Positions 1 through 10,349 of a DNA stretch of 64,000 nt are shown here, in pieces. The first letter of the stretch is position 1; the number at the start of each line of letters is the position of its first letter. The stretch lies in the NCBI RefSeq assembly GCF_943590815.1, contig NZ_CALSBS010000007.1, positions 148,323-212,322 of the forward strand, in the 5' to 3' direction. Below the pieces are notes generated by a model that was given only the letters and a program-made list of their open reading frames with translations, was not told where the DNA came from and ran no database searches. The translations under genes and the position numbers were made by a program. The stretch comes from Pseudocitrobacter vendiensis (GTDB lineage: Bacteria > Pseudomonadota > Gammaproteobacteria > Enterobacterales > Enterobacteriaceae).

Positions 1-488
1 GTCGCGGTGAAGTGGTTGGCGCGGTGAGTATCCAGCCGCAGGCCCTACCAAGCTGCCTGGTTGATCAGTTAGGCGCGCTGGACTATCTGTTTGTCGGTTC
101 AAAAGCGTTTGCCGAGCGCTATTTCCCGAATGGCGTGACGCGTTCAGCGCTGCTGAAAGCGCCTGCCGTGGCGTTCGACCATCTCGACGATATGCATCAG
201 GCCTTCCTGCAGCAAAACTTTGATTTGCCGCCGGGCAGCGTGCCGTGTCATATCGTGAATTCATCAGAAGCCTTCGTTCAGCTGGCGCGTCAGGGAACGA
301 CCTGCTGCATGATTCCGCATTTGCAGATTGAAAAAGAATTGGCTTCAGGTGAGCTGATTGACCTGACCCCAGGACTGTTCCAGCGTCGGATGTTGTACTG
401 GCACCGCTTTGCGCCGGAAAGCCGCATGATGCGCAATGTGACGGATGCGCTGCTGGCCTATGGGCGTCGGGTGTTACGGCAGGATTAA
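1..488 (+). CDS. argP: ArgP (IciA) LysR-type regulator, 3' part
   Basis: C-terminal part of the LysR-type activator ArgP, which senses lysine and arginine and drives argO, the exporter gene 1.5 kb downstream. The reading frame is already open at the left edge, so the start and the helix-turn-helix lie outside the window. What is visible is the effector-binding domain, with the stretches [35 protein letters not shown] and the end YGRRVLRQD, which I recognise as near-identical to E. coli ArgP. A strong hairpin follows the stop codon. Identification is very secure; only the 5' end is missing. Confidence 0.95.
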   Translation, partial: RGEVVGAVSIQPQALPSCLVDQLGALDYLFVGSKAFAERYFPNGVTRSALLKAPAVAFDHLDDMHQAFLQQNFDLPPGSVPCHIVNSSEAFVQLARQGTTCCMIPHLQIEKELASGELIDLTPGLFQRRMLYWHRFAPESRMMRNVTDALLAYGRRVLRQD

Positions 489-496
489 AGGTTAAC

Positions 497-521
497 GTCG
501 GATGGCGCTGCGCCATCCGAC
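497..521. terminator. Hairpin between argP and yggE
   Basis: Perfect inverted repeat GTCGGATGGCG - CTG - CGCCATCCGAC in the 43 bp between the convergent argP and yggE genes. It has no clear T-run, but resembles REP-type palindromes and probably protects or ends both transcripts. Confidence 0.6.
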
Positions 522-531
522 ATATCGACGA

Positions 532-1278
532 TTACTGCGCTTTCGCGGGGGTGGCTGGCTGAGACTGCGCCTGAGCAGGTTGCAGCTCAAACACTACGTC
601 TACCTGATCACCAAACTGAATGGTCGGCTGTTCGTAAGTCTCTTCCGCTGATACCGGTGCGGCATCCGCTTTCATCATGCGAACCATCGGGCTCGGCTGA
701 TAGTTCGATACGTGGTAACGCACGCTGTAAACCGGCCCCAGTTTGCTGTTAAAGCCCGCGGCCAGTTCTTTAGCCTGATGAATTGCGTCATCAATTGCCG
801 CTTTACGCGCTTTATCTTTGTAAGCATCCGGCTGAGCCACGCCCAGCGACACAGAGCGAATTTCGTTCAGGCCGGCTTTCAACGCGCCGTCCAGCAGAGA
901 ATTAAGCTTATCCAACTGACGCAGCGTCACTTCAACGGTACGCACCGCGCGATAACCCTTCAGAATGCTTTTGCCATTCTGATAGTCATAATCAGGCTGG
1001 GTACGCAGGTTGGCTGAGCTAATATCTTTCTTCGCCACACCGTTCTGCTCAAGGAAGGAGAGGTACTGCGCCACGCGCTGATCCGCCTGCTTCTTCGCCG
1101 TCGCCGCATCTTTAGCCGCGATATTCACTTCAATTGCCAGGGTGGCAATATCCGGGGTCGCATCAACGCTGGCCGTACCGGAGGTGACAATATGCGGGCC
1201 GTTAGGTAATTCATTCGCCTGTACCGACATCGCGCTCAAACCCATTAATGCTGTCAGCGCCATCACTTTAAACTTCAC
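532..1278 (-). CDS. yggE: SIMPL-domain periplasmic protein YggE
   Basis: A 248-residue SIMPL-domain (DUF541) protein, linked in E. coli to lowered oxidative stress; its biochemical activity is not established. Residues 1-21 form a signal peptide (MKFKVMALTALMGLSAMSVQA, Ala-x-Ala cleavage type), so it acts in the periplasm. The mature part has the family stretches HIVTSGTASVDATPDIATL and LRQLDKLNSLLDGALKAG. The C-terminus is rich in Ala, Gln and Pro and looks unstructured. It is on the same strand as argO upstream but separated by about 90 bp. Confidence 0.93.
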   Translation of the reverse strand: MKFKVMALTALMGLSAMSVQANELPNGPHIVTSGTASVDATPDIATLAIEVNIAAKDAATAKKQADQRVAQYLSFLEQNGVAKKDISSANLRTQPDYDYQNGKSILKGYRAVRTVEVTLRQLDKLNSLLDGALKAGLNEIRSVSLGVAQPDAYKDKARKAAIDDAIHQAKELAAGFNSKLGPVYSVRYHVSNYQPSPMVRMMKADAAPVSAEETYEQPTIQFGDQVDVVFELQPAQAQSQPATPAKAQ

Positions 1279-1369
1279 TGTCGTCTCTCCATGTTACGTT
1301 ATCACCCGAAAATACAGGTACTCGCATCCAAGCTTAGCGCTTCATAAGCGAAAGTCCATCGGACAACGC

Positions 1370-2005
1370 TTAGTTGAACAAGGCGTGAACATGCCCGATG
1401 CCCTCTTTCGCCAGTTGGAAAGCGATAAACCACATCACCACACCGACCAGGGTGTTAATGATGCGCTGGGCTTTAGCGGTGCGCAGGCGCGGCGCCAGCC
1501 AGGCAGCAAGCAGCGCCAGACCAAAGAACCACAGGAACGATGCGCTCACGGTGCCGAGCGCAAACCAGCGCTTAGGTTCCACATCAAGCTGCCCGCCAAG
1601 GCTTCCCAGCACTACAAACGTATCGAGATAAACGTGCGGATTCAGCCAGGTCACCGCCAGCATAGTGGCGACAATCTTCCAGCGGCCCTGCTTGAGTACC
1701 TCGGCACTGGCGAGTTCCAGATTGCTGCTCATTGCCGTTTTCAGTGCGCCATAGCCATACCAGAGCAAAAAGGCGACGCCACCCCACGTTACGAGCGCCA
1801 GCAGCCACGGCGACTGCATCAGCAGCGCACTGCCGCCAAAAATACCGGCGCAAATCAGCAGCAGATCGCTGACGGCGCAGAGCAGTGCAATCATGATGTG
1901 GTACTGACGGCGAATGCCCTGGTTCATCACAAACGCGTTCTGGGGGCCGAGGGGAAGAATCATGGCAGCGCCAAGCGCAAGCCCTTGAAAGTAGTAAGAT
2001 ATCAC
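1370..2005 (-). CDS. argO: ArgO arginine/lysine exporter (LysE family)
   Basis: Inner-membrane amino-acid exporter of the LysE family, 211 residues, the usual length. It sends out arginine and toxic analogues such as canavanine. The N-terminus ([33 protein letters not shown]) carries the LysE signature GPQNAFV, followed by about five more hydrophobic segments. In E. coli its transcription depends on ArgP, encoded just upstream in this window, and is also affected by Lrp; the same arrangement here suggests the same control. Confidence 0.95.
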   Translation of the reverse strand: MISYYFQGLALGAAMILPLGPQNAFVMNQGIRRQYHIMIALLCAVSDLLLICAGIFGGSALLMQSPWLLALVTWGGVAFLLWYGYGALKTAMSSNLELASAEVLKQGRWKIVATMLAVTWLNPHVYLDTFVVLGSLGGQLDVEPKRWFALGTVSASFLWFFGLALLAAWLAPRLRTAKAQRIINTLVGVVMWFIAFQLAKEGIGHVHALFN

Positions 2006-2060
2006 GAGATTTATCCTGAGCTGTGTCTGTTTACGGCAGACTATAGCGCGGGATGATCAT
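2006..2060 (-). promoter_or_regulatory. argO promoter region
   Basis: On the minus strand a good -10 hexamer TATAGT (plus-strand 2040-2045) lies about 35 bp before the argO start, in AT-rich DNA. ArgP is known to bind the argO control region in E. coli; no binding site was resolved here. Confidence 0.4.
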
Positions 2061-2103
2061 TAGCGGAAATTGATAATTTTAATCGCTTATAAGGCAGGCT
2101 AAT

Positions 2104-2128
2104 AATGGCGGAGCGGCGCTCCGCCATT
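2104..2128 (-). terminator. mscS 3' hairpin
   Basis: Inverted repeat AATGGCGGAGC - GGC - GCTCCGCCATT just after the mscS stop codon. It lacks a long U-tract, so it may be a weak terminator or an RNA-stabilising hairpin. Confidence 0.5.
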
Positions 2129-2139
2129 GGCAGGAAATA

Positions 2140-2997
<858 letters not shown>

Positions 2998-3120
2998 TCA
3001 AACTCCCCGAAAATAAAAAAATGTGAGTTGGCTCTCACGAAAAATGACTCTTTAAAGGTAAACAAAAAGCGTCAAATATTCCATTTTTCAATATGATTCA
3101 GAGAGTGAATTGCCGTGAGA

Positions 3121-4053
3121 TCAGTTGCCAGCCGGGCGATCGACCATACGCAGGAAACCACTTACTAAGGCGTTTCGCTGCTTAAAGATCTCTGCAATTT
3201 CGCTCACCACCTTGCCGCTGCCGGCATTCTTCCAGGCGAGAGAAAGCGGTGAAGGCTGGCGCGGATGAACAACGTCGCGTGCCACCAGCGCCCCCGATTC
3301 CACATAGGGCCGACACATCCGTTCCGGCAGAAAACCGACGCCAAGGCCGCTTAAATGACAAGCCAGTTTAGTGCTGAGGTCAGGCACCTTGATCTCTTTT
3401 TGCCCACTCAATAACCATGCCACGCGGCGCGTCAGGGTTCTTGAAGTATCTTCGATATTAATGGCTGGATAACGCCGCAGGATATCATCCGAAAGCGGTG
3501 AAGCCGGAAGCGTGGCAAGCGGATGATTGGCCGCCACCACAAACTGCCAACTGATATCGCCCAACGGCAGCAATGAAATATTATTGGAAAGCGACTCCGA
3601 ACCTGTGACGCCTATCGCCAGTTGAAAATCATCGTAAAGCAGTGAGTCCCACACGCCCATGTAGACCTGGCGCGAAATCTGAAAGCGGGTAAAAGGGAAC
3701 TGTTGATGCAGCCAGGTTAGCAGGTCTGCCGTGGTTTGCGGTTGGTAGAGCAGGTTATTGATAACAATATTCACCTGTCGTTCAACGCCCGCGTTGATTT
3801 GCTGTAGCTCATCCGGCATAGCGTCCAGCCAGTTGAGCCACTGGCGGCAGTGTTCAAGCAGATGCTGCCCGGCGCGCGTAAGGCTGACAGAGCGGGTTGT
3901 GCGTAAAAAGAGTTGCGTGCCGACCTGCTCTTCCAGGGTCTTAATGCGATAGCTGATCGCCGCTGGCGTTTTATGCAACGCGCTGGCGGCTCGAGAGAAA
4001 CTCTCCGTTTCAGCAACCCGAATAAACGTGCGTATTGTTTCCTGATCGAGCAT
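3121..4053 (-). CDS. LysR-type regulator, AllS-like
   Basis: A 310-residue LysR-type regulator with an N-terminal winged HTH (about residues 1-60, [24 protein letters not shown]) and an effector domain. I see close likeness to E. coli AllS (activator of the allantoin ring-ureide genes), for example in [28 protein letters not shown] and LAIGVTGSE. It is the last gene of the operon and overlaps the allH-like gene by 44 bp. Its ATG is preceded by AAGGAGAG inside allH. The neighbours (allF, allG, allH, carbamate kinase) fit a regulator answering to a ureide such as allantoate, oxalurate or glyoxylate. The ligand is inferred. Confidence 0.8.
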   Translation of the reverse strand: MLDQETIRTFIRVAETESFSRAASALHKTPAAISYRIKTLEEQVGTQLFLRTTRSVSLTRAGQHLLEHCRQWLNWLDAMPDELQQINAGVERQVNIVINNLLYQPQTTADLLTWLHQQFPFTRFQISRQVYMGVWDSLLYDDFQLAIGVTGSESLSNNISLLPLGDISWQFVVAANHPLATLPASPLSDDILRRYPAINIEDTSRTLTRRVAWLLSGQKEIKVPDLSTKLACHLSGLGVGFLPERMCRPYVESGALVARDVVHPRQPSPLSLAWKNAGSGKVVSEIAEIFKQRNALVSGFLRMVDRPAGN

Positions 4054-4843
4054 GCACTCTCCTTGATTCTCTTTGCCGCAACCCCTGTTGCGTCATCGCC
4101 ATTCCTACCAATGTGTCAGCGCCGGACGTGTGACCAATATTCAACAGACGCCGTACCGCAGACTGCGCGCAGCGCGTGGATTGCCAGCGCCGTAACAACC
4201 TTAACACTGGCGTCGAGAACGTGCCGTGACGTGCGCTGTTAAGATAGCAACAGCTTACTGAAGTCGTGAGATGCGCGAGTTGATCCGCCGGGGGTAAAAA
4301 CGGACGCTGTGGTGAAGCGAGACCTGTCGCATACAAGATAGCAAGCGCCCCAATCAGCATATCATCACCGCTCGGCGTCAGGCCGGGTCCGCAACCAATC
4401 AGCCATGACCAGTCCGGCGTATCACCATTTAGCCAGCGTTCCAGTTGCTGCGTGAAACGGTCAAAAATCGGCATTGCTGTCAGCGGCTGATTCAGCGCGC
4501 CGCACAAACCACTCAGTTGAGGCGAGACATGCACGTTATCCTGCCTGAATGCGGCAACCTCCGGGGTGAGTGAAAGCACGCGACGCGGGCGAATCAAGAT
4601 ATCCGCCCCCCAAAGCAGATTGCCCTGCTTGATAACGCGCGTAAGGTGAGAACACGTTGCAAAGTGATAGGTGGTAAGCAATACGCCCGCCGGGCCCATA
4701 CCTTTGCCGAAGCGGAAAAGCGTTAACAGGGTACCATCCGGGCGACAGTAGTTTATTGCCTGTGAATAGCGGCTATGCAGCGTCCATTCACCATCGGGTA
4801 AATGAGATAACCCGGCGCACGCCTGAGCATTCATGATTTTCAT
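4010..4843 (-). CDS. allH: DUF2877 protein, AllH-like oxamate carbamoyltransferase subunit
   Basis: DUF2877 family, the family of E. coli YlbF/AllH, now named a subunit of oxamate carbamoyltransferase. Family motifs are [18 protein letters not shown] near the middle and [15 protein letters not shown] near the C-terminus. I chose the ATG at 4843 (277 residues) because CGGAG sits 8 bp before it; a GTG at 4852 is the alternative. The N-terminal half differs a lot from E. coli AllH, so the symbol rests on family and operon context. A GC-rich palindrome (4856-4874) separates it from allG. Confidence 0.75.
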   Translation of the reverse strand: MKIMNAQACAGLSHLPDGEWTLHSRYSQAINYCRPDGTLLTLFRFGKGMGPAGVLLTTYHFATCSHLTRVIKQGNLLWGADILIRPRRVLSLTPEVAAFRQDNVHVSPQLSGLCGALNQPLTAMPIFDRFTQQLERWLNGDTPDWSWLIGCGPGLTPSGDDMLIGALAILYATGLASPQRPFLPPADQLAHLTTSVSCCYLNSARHGTFSTPVLRLLRRWQSTRCAQSAVRRLLNIGHTSGADTLVGMAMTQQGLRQRESRRVHARSGNNTHVYSGC

Positions 4844-4855
4844 CAGCAGCACTCC

Positions 4856-4874
4856 GGGGCGGCACTGCCGCCCC
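4856..4874. other. Intercistronic hairpin between allG and allH
   Basis: GGGGCGGCA followed by TGCCGCCCC with a one-base centre in the short gap between the two genes. It could set the relative mRNA level of allH, or act as a partial terminator. Confidence 0.5.
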
Positions 4875-4882
4875 TTCTCTTG

Positions 4883-6145
4883 TTACGCAGTGATGTGGTG
4901 CAGCTCCGCCAGCGCTTCCAGTGCTTTCTCGAAGCAAAGCAGCGGCGCACGTACGGTGCCCGCGCCAACCTGGCCAATTCCTGCCTCGCGGTGCGCAATA
5001 CCGGTGTTAATCAACGGCGTGATGCCCGTTTCGACGACACGACGGATATCCAGCCCCAGGCACGCGCCTTTAAAATCCCAGGAGGGGATCTGGAACAGCG
5101 GGTTGTGATCGAGATAGATCTCCGCCATCTCTTCCGATGTCTCCAGCGCAGCACCCATTCCGCCAGCGCCAACAAAGCGGGTTACGCCCGGTGCAGCAAT
5201 CATCGCCGCACCACCAATACCGAGTGTTTCAGTGATCGCGCTGTCACCAATATCCGGGTTAGCGTCCGCCTGGCTGTAGCCGGTGAAGAATAGCCCCTGC
5301 GGCGTGTTTACCGGCGCGGTAAACCAGCGATCGCCCGTGCCGCTCACGCGAATACCGAATTCGCGACCATTGCGCGTCATCGCGGTGACTACCGAGCCCG
5401 CTTTAATCACTGCCGCGGCGTCCATCACTGCCTTGCTGTAGGCCATCGCCAGATTCAGGAAGAACTGATCGGTCACGCTGAGGAACTGTAATACCTCAAT
5501 CACTTCGGCTTTAGGGCGATCCAGGCCCGCGATCACCGGAGATAACGTGCGCAGCAGGAGTGAAGAGGCAGCGATATTACGCTGATGGAATTCATCGCCC
5601 ATGGTGATGGCCTGCGCCATCAGCGCGGTAAGATCGATGCCATTATCCAGTTTGCTAATCGCATCCTGAAGTACCGGCGCCAGCGTATCGCGCATCCAGC
5701 GCAAACGTTGCTGGACGTCGTCGCCGTAGGCACCAAAGCGCATCACCTTGCCAATGCCTTCGTTCAGATTGCAGCAAGCATGGTTACCGTGGACCGTATC
5801 TTTCACTACCAGAACCGGCATATTCGCAGAGGTGATTCCCCCCATCGGCCCCACGGCGCCAACATGATGACAAGGGATGAATTCTACCTCGCCCTGTCCT
5901 AGCAAACGGACCGCCTCTTCTTCCGTTGCAGCCCAGCCCTCAAACAGTGACGCGCCAATACATGCGCCACGCATCGGCCCGGTCATCTCTTCCCATGCAA
6001 TGGGCGGCCCCGCGTGAAGCAGTTTGCGGCCTGATGCCAGCGTGACGACCACCTCTTTCGCGGGTCGAACGGCAACCCAGTGCGGTCGGGCAGCTTTGAT
6101 GCGTTCAATGATGGCTTCGTTAGCCTGTGCAATTGATGAATACAT
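4883..6145 (-). CDS. allG: DUF1116 protein, AllG-like oxamate carbamoyltransferase subunit
   Basis: A 420-residue DUF1116 protein, the family of E. coli YlbE/AllG and YahG. In E. coli AllF, AllG and AllH together catalyse phosphorolysis of oxalurate to oxamate and carbamoyl phosphate (EC 2.1.3.5) in anaerobic allantoin use. Motifs: EEMTGPMRGACIGASLFEGWA (about 50-70), FIPCHHVGAVGPMGGITSANMP, and a Gly-rich stretch ATRFVGAGG-type near residue 340. GAGG lies before the ATG. It is 15 bp from allF, so translation is probably coupled. Confidence 0.85.
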   Translation of the reverse strand: MYSSIAQANEAIIERIKAARPHWVAVRPAKEVVVTLASGRKLLHAGPPIAWEEMTGPMRGACIGASLFEGWAATEEEAVRLLGQGEVEFIPCHHVGAVGPMGGITSANMPVLVVKDTVHGNHACCNLNEGIGKVMRFGAYGDDVQQRLRWMRDTLAPVLQDAISKLDNGIDLTALMAQAITMGDEFHQRNIAASSLLLRTLSPVIAGLDRPKAEVIEVLQFLSVTDQFFLNLAMAYSKAVMDAAAVIKAGSVVTAMTRNGREFGIRVSGTGDRWFTAPVNTPQGLFFTGYSQADANPDIGDSAITETLGIGGAAMIAAPGVTRFVGAGGMGAALETSEEMAEIYLDHNPLFQIPSWDFKGACLGLDIRRVVETGITPLINTGIAHREAGIGQVGAGTVRAPLLCFEKALEALAELHHITA

Positions 6146-6160
6146 ATCCGTACCTCTAAC

Positions 6161-7822
6161 TTAATGTAACTGTTTGAGAAGACTGGCCAGATGCGCGTTG
6201 CCGCCGGCAACAGGCGCCCACTGATAGTGCACAACAGGTGTGCCGCTGCTTTGCAGATCCAGCGCGAAACTGCGTAAACCGGCGTTGATGACCTGCACAC
6301 CGTCCAGCAGCGGGTAGTGTTTTTCTGCCGAATGGCTTTCCTGGTGATGCGTCAGGCTAATGGCGAGCAGAATCGCCTCTTCCAGGGTCTCGACGACCGC
6401 AACGCCCGCTTCACGAAGTTTTTCGCTTTGCGCGGTGCGACCCTGCGGATCGCCTTCGGTTCCCGTCAGTGTGGCGATAGTGACCAGCGGCACGGCGCGG
6501 CGTGCGCGTACCTGTTCCAGTGCTTCTACCACTGCGCCAGCAGGGTCTTCACAGGCACCGTAACCGAGCACCACATCCAGCAGCAGCACACCGACTTCCG
6601 GCATCGCGGCCAGTTTTTCGATTTCAATACTGCGGGTGGTCGGATCAATCATCGGATGTGGCCTGCCGAGGGTGTAACTGTCATCCCCGAGGTCAACAAT
6701 CCGGTGACCGCCTGCGTCCAGCATCACGCCTTGCGCATGGCTTTCACTCACCGGCACATTTAACCCCGCAGAGAGCAGCATCGCCGCTTCCGCCGCCAGG
6801 GTTCCCCCGGCATACAGCCCATAAATACCTTTGCCCGCTACTTCCGGTTGAATCTGTCGTTGTTGCGCGACGCGCATCAGCAACACCGCCAGACGCGCGG
6901 CTTCAGATAATGAGTTCGCCAGCCAGACGTTTCCTTCACGGTGCTGTTCCGGCTTACTGCCAAGAAAGAGTGCGACAACGGGTTTCCCGACGTTCTGCAT
7001 CGCGGCGATAATCCGCGTGCGAACCTGTGGCGACGGAGGTTTCGAGACAAAGGCAATCACCTGAGTCGCTTCATCAGAGGCCAGCATCTCAAGCGCAGTT
7101 AGCGCGCTAATGCCGCCGATATCGGCACTTAAATCTCGCCCACCTAACCCAATCGCATGACTGATGCCCTGTTGATGCAAGGCCACCTGCGAGGTGATCT
7201 CCTGAATGCCCGTCCCCGAGGCGCCAATCACACCGATGCCCCCTTCCGGCAGTACGTTAGCGAACGCCAGCGGGCTCCCGGCAATCATCGCTGTACCGCA
7301 GTCTGGCCCCATAACGATAAGCCCGCGTTCACGCGCCAGCGTTTTCAGTTCCAACTCTTGCGCCAGCGGGACGTTATCGGAAAACAACATCACGTTTTTA
7401 CCTGCCTGCAGCCCCTCTTTTGCCACCGAGGCGGCGTACTCCCCTGCCACCGAGACCAGCAACAGATTAGCCTGCGGTAATTTCTGACATGCGCTTTCCC
7501 AACGGCGGGCTTTCAGCAGTTGTTGTGAGCTGCCTGATGCGCTGGCAATAGCGCTGAGTTCTTTCTCCAGTTGCTCACGGATTAAATCCATAATCGCCGG
7601 TTGTTCTGTTTCAGTACGTACCGCCACACAGATGTCGTTAGGTGTGGCTTCAGCGAAGTCGTCATGCCAGAAACCGGTCGATTCAAGCATCGATTTATTC
7701 GCCGGCGTACCCATCATTACCGATACCTGATCCACTTCCGGACGTTCACTCAATTTGCGGGAAATAATCATCAGGCTGACGGAGTCCTGAAAACTTCCCT
7801 TTTTAATAAAGGCGTAAATCAT
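6161..7822 (-). CDS. allF: FdrA/AllF-like acyl-CoA synthetase-type subunit
   Basis: A 553-residue FdrA-family protein (E. coli FdrA/AllF has 555). The N-terminus MIYAFIKKGSFQDSVSLMII and the stretches MMGTPANKSML, VMGPDCGTAMIAGSPLAFANV, VIGASGTGIQEITSQ and LGRPHPMIDPT match E. coli AllF closely. The domain plan is like succinyl-CoA synthetase alpha (CoA-binding Rossmann fold plus ligase domain), which fits handling of a carbamoyl-phosphate-type group. It comes first of the three carbamoyltransferase genes and lies 12 bp after the transporter gene. Confidence 0.88.
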   Translation of the reverse strand: MIYAFIKKGSFQDSVSLMIISRKLSERPEVDQVSVMMGTPANKSMLESTGFWHDDFAEATPNDICVAVRTETEQPAIMDLIREQLEKELSAIASASGSSQQLLKARRWESACQKLPQANLLLVSVAGEYAASVAKEGLQAGKNVMLFSDNVPLAQELELKTLARERGLIVMGPDCGTAMIAGSPLAFANVLPEGGIGVIGASGTGIQEITSQVALHQQGISHAIGLGGRDLSADIGGISALTALEMLASDEATQVIAFVSKPPSPQVRTRIIAAMQNVGKPVVALFLGSKPEQHREGNVWLANSLSEAARLAVLLMRVAQQRQIQPEVAGKGIYGLYAGGTLAAEAAMLLSAGLNVPVSESHAQGVMLDAGGHRIVDLGDDSYTLGRPHPMIDPTTRSIEIEKLAAMPEVGVLLLDVVLGYGACEDPAGAVVEALEQVRARRAVPLVTIATLTGTEGDPQGRTAQSEKLREAGVAVVETLEEAILLAISLTHHQESHSAEKHYPLLDGVQVINAGLRSFALDLQSSGTPVVHYQWAPVAGGNAHLASLLKQLH

Positions 7823-7834
7823 TACCGCTACCTC

Positions 7835-9058
7835 TTATGTACGTTTTTCTTTTAAAAACAGCATGGCGACCAGACCAATAGCCAATAGAACGGCTGAAAC
7901 ATAAAAACTGGAGGCCAGACTTCCGGTCATATCTCGTGCCGCACCGGCAATAATCGGCGCAAGAATAGATGAACTCATGCCGATGAAATTAAATAAGCCA
8001 AAAGCGGTGCTGTAATTATTTTCATCCACGCTGTCAGCCACCAGCGCAACCAATACCGGATCAAGCGCCAGTTTGCCCACCAAACCATAAATACACAGGG
8101 CAACAATGACGCCAGTCATATTCGGCATCCAAACGATGGAAAGCATGCTGAGAATGGCAACGGGCACCAGGAACATGATTAATGGTTTCCGTTTACCTAA
8201 TTTATCTGACAGGCTGGAGAATAACAGTGCGCCTGGAATGGAGATCCACGCCACCAGTGATGAAATAAATCCTGTTTCACTACCGGCAATACCACGCTCA
8301 CTTTGTAAATAGTAAGGCAGCCAGGTCAGGATAACGAAGAAACCAAACAAGCTACAAAACACCATGATGTAGGTAAGAATTAAATTACGGTTCTTCAGCA
8401 GGTCGCTAAATTTCCCTTTTTTAATTGGCTTACCGTCAACTTCTGTTGTGCGTTTCTTCTCTTTGACAAAGAACCAAATAGCCAGACCAACAAGAACCGA
8501 CGGCACCGCCATAGCATAGAACGGCATCCTCCATGAATGGCCCTGATCGTAGACCAGCCAGCTTGAGGTCATCAGCCCCAGCGCAATACCAAACGCCATA
8601 CCACTGTTGATGATCGCACTTCCCAGCGAGCGGAATTTTTTCGGGATCTGCTCTGAAGACAAGCCGTACTGCGGGCCATAATAGGTTCCCTCGCCCGCGC
8701 CTGTGACTACGCGGGCAAAAAGTAATGTGTACCAGCTTTTTGCCCAGCCCGTTACCGCAGTAAAAACGCCAAACAAAATAAATCCGGGCACCAACACTTT
8801 TTTCTTGCCAATTTTATCGCCAAGGATCCCTGCTGGCACCTGTAATAAGGCGTAAGAAAAATAGAATACTGAATTAAGAATACCTAATTGTGTCCCTGTT
8901 AAACCAAACTCTTTTTCCAGCTCGCCCATTACCGGATTAAGAACGGTACGGTCGGCATACATAAAAATCCAGCCCAACCAGAACAGGAATACGGTGACCC
9001 ACCAGGCCGGTATTCCTTTTCTTTTTGTGACATCAGTCACTTCACATGAATCAGACAT
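7835..9058 (-). CDS. MFS transporter, probable ureide or carboxylate importer
   Basis: Major facilitator of the anion:cation symporter type, 12 predicted membrane helices. Helix 1 WWVTVFLFWLGWIFMYADRTVLNPVM carries the YADR motif typical of this group, and loop 2-3 has GDKIGKKK. I chose the ATG at 9058 (407 residues) because GGGAG lies 8 bp upstream; a start 21 bp further up is possible. First gene of the operon with allF, allG and allH, so it probably brings in their substrate (oxalurate or a related ureide). The substrate is inferred from position only. Confidence 0.8.
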   Translation of the reverse strand: MSDSCEVTDVTKRKGIPAWWVTVFLFWLGWIFMYADRTVLNPVMGELEKEFGLTGTQLGILNSVFYFSYALLQVPAGILGDKIGKKKVLVPGFILFGVFTAVTGWAKSWYTLLFARVVTGAGEGTYYGPQYGLSSEQIPKKFRSLGSAIINSGMAFGIALGLMTSSWLVYDQGHSWRMPFYAMAVPSVLVGLAIWFFVKEKKRTTEVDGKPIKKGKFSDLLKNRNLILTYIMVFCSLFGFFVILTWLPYYLQSERGIAGSETGFISSLVAWISIPGALLFSSLSDKLGKRKPLIMFLVPVAILSMLSIVWMPNMTGVIVALCIYGLVGKLALDPVLVALVADSVDENNYSTAFGLFNFIGMSSSILAPIIAGAARDMTGSLASSFYVSAVLLAIGLVAMLFLKEKRT

Positions 9059-9380
9059 AAGTGAACTCCCGGTAATCATTACCGCTGAATGCCTCTGTCA
9101 GGAGGCGTGAGGTTTAAACTGACCTAACCATATCGGGGTTAAGTGAGTTTTCATTTGAGCAAAGTCACACTAAAACTATTGTTATAAATTCCTGGTAACT
9201 CACTGCATAATTATTAAAAAAAGTCTAATAATCACTTTTAAATTTAGTTATATAAAAACAATTAAAATGGCGAGGATTAACAAGTTATTTTTCGCGATAA
9301 TTAAATCATTATCGCCATCACAGTGAATAGAAATGAAGAAACTATATTGAGCGCGACATCATCTATTTTGTGAGGCAATA
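9059..9380. promoter_or_regulatory. Divergent control region of the all-like operon and carbamate kinase
   Basis: AT-rich intergenic DNA holding divergent promoters. A CRP-like site TTTGA-N6-TCACA lies at 9154-9169 (one mismatch to TGTGA-N6-TCACA). The AllS-like regulator probably binds here. No open reading frame or RNA gene is seen. Confidence 0.5.
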
Positions 9381-10283
9381 ATGAAAAAGAAACTGGTCAT
9401 TGCCCTTGGCGGTAATGCGTTATTACAGCGTGGTGAAATCCTCAGCGCTGAGAATCAGCAGAAAAGCATTCAACTCTTTTCCCAAATGGTGGCGCAGCTG
9501 GCGCGTGATTATCAGTTGGTGATCGTTCACGGCAATGGCCCGCAGGTTGGTCTGCTGGCGTTGCAGAATGCCGCCTATCAGGATGCGCCTGCCTGGCCGC
9601 TGGATATCCTGGTTGCCGAGAGCCAGGGGATGATTGGCTTTGCGATTGCCCAGGAGCTCACGGCCAACAGCAGCGCACCGATCACCACGCTGATGACTCG
9701 CGTAGAAGTTGATCCGAATGACGATGCCTTTGCATCGCCAGGCAAATACATCGGGCCCGTATATCCACCAGAACAGCAGGCCGAACTGCAGGCGCGCTAT
9801 GGCTGGCAAATGAAGGCAGATGGCCAGTATATTCGCCGCGTGGTTGCTTCCCCCACCCCGTTAAAAATTATCGATAGCGAGGCGATCCGCACGCTAATGG
9901 ATGACGGGCATCTGGTGATTTGCTGCGGGGGCGGCGGGATTCCGGTCATTGCAAAAGAGGGCGGCTATCAGGGTATCGAAGCCGTCATTGATAAAGATTT
10001 GACGGCAGCCGTGCTGGCCCAGGCAATCAGCGCCGATCATCTGCTCATTTTGACCGATGCCGATGCGGTGTATGAAAATTGGGGTACGCCAAAGGCCCGC
10101 GCTTTACGGCACATTACCCCTGTGGAACTGGCGCCGTTCGCCGCACCGGATGGGGCGATGGGGCCAAAAGCCGCTGCGGTCATTCAGTTTGTAAAGCAAA
10201 CAGGAAATGCGGCGTTTATTGGTGCGCTGAAAGATGCGCCACAAATACTTGCAGGAAAAAAAGGCACCTGCATTTCAGTCTAA
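9381..10283 (+). CDS. Catabolic carbamate kinase (AllK/ArcC family)
   Basis: A 300-residue carbamate kinase that makes ATP from carbamoyl phosphate and ADP, giving carbamate (then ammonia and CO2). Visible motifs: KKLVIALGGNALLQRGE at the N-terminus, VIVHGNGPQVGLLALQ, VICCGGGGIPVI, AVIDKDLTAAVLA and ILTDADAVY, all canonical for the amino-acid-kinase fold. The E. coli counterpart at the allantoin locus is YbcF (AllK). No ornithine carbamoyltransferase or arginine deiminase gene is nearby; instead the divergent operon encodes an oxamate carbamoyltransferase that would supply its substrate. Confidence 0.92.
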   Translation: MKKKLVIALGGNALLQRGEILSAENQQKSIQLFSQMVAQLARDYQLVIVHGNGPQVGLLALQNAAYQDAPAWPLDILVAESQGMIGFAIAQELTANSSAPITTLMTRVEVDPNDDAFASPGKYIGPVYPPEQQAELQARYGWQMKADGQYIRRVVASPTPLKIIDSEAIRTLMDDGHLVICCGGGGIPVIAKEGGYQGIEAVIDKDLTAAVLAQAISADHLLILTDADAVYENWGTPKARALRHITPVELAPFAAPDGAMGPKAAAVIQFVKQTGNAAFIGALKDAPQILAGKKGTCISV

Positions 10284-10300
10284 CGATCTGTTCTTTAATC

Positions 10301-10330
10301 AAAAAAAGGCTTCCCGGAGGAAGCCTTTTA
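10301..10330. terminator. Bidirectional terminator, carbamate kinase / fbaA
   Basis: Stem AAGGCTTCC ... GGAAGCCTT flanked by an A-run on the left and a T-run on the right, between convergent genes. It fits an intrinsic terminator working both ways. Confidence 0.85.
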
Positions 10331-10349
10331 TCAATCATGTTGCCTCAAA

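Noticed and set aside
1142..2056. 304-codon plus-strand ORF across yggE and argO
   Set aside because: Runs across two well-identified genes and the gap between them; no motif, no ribosome site.
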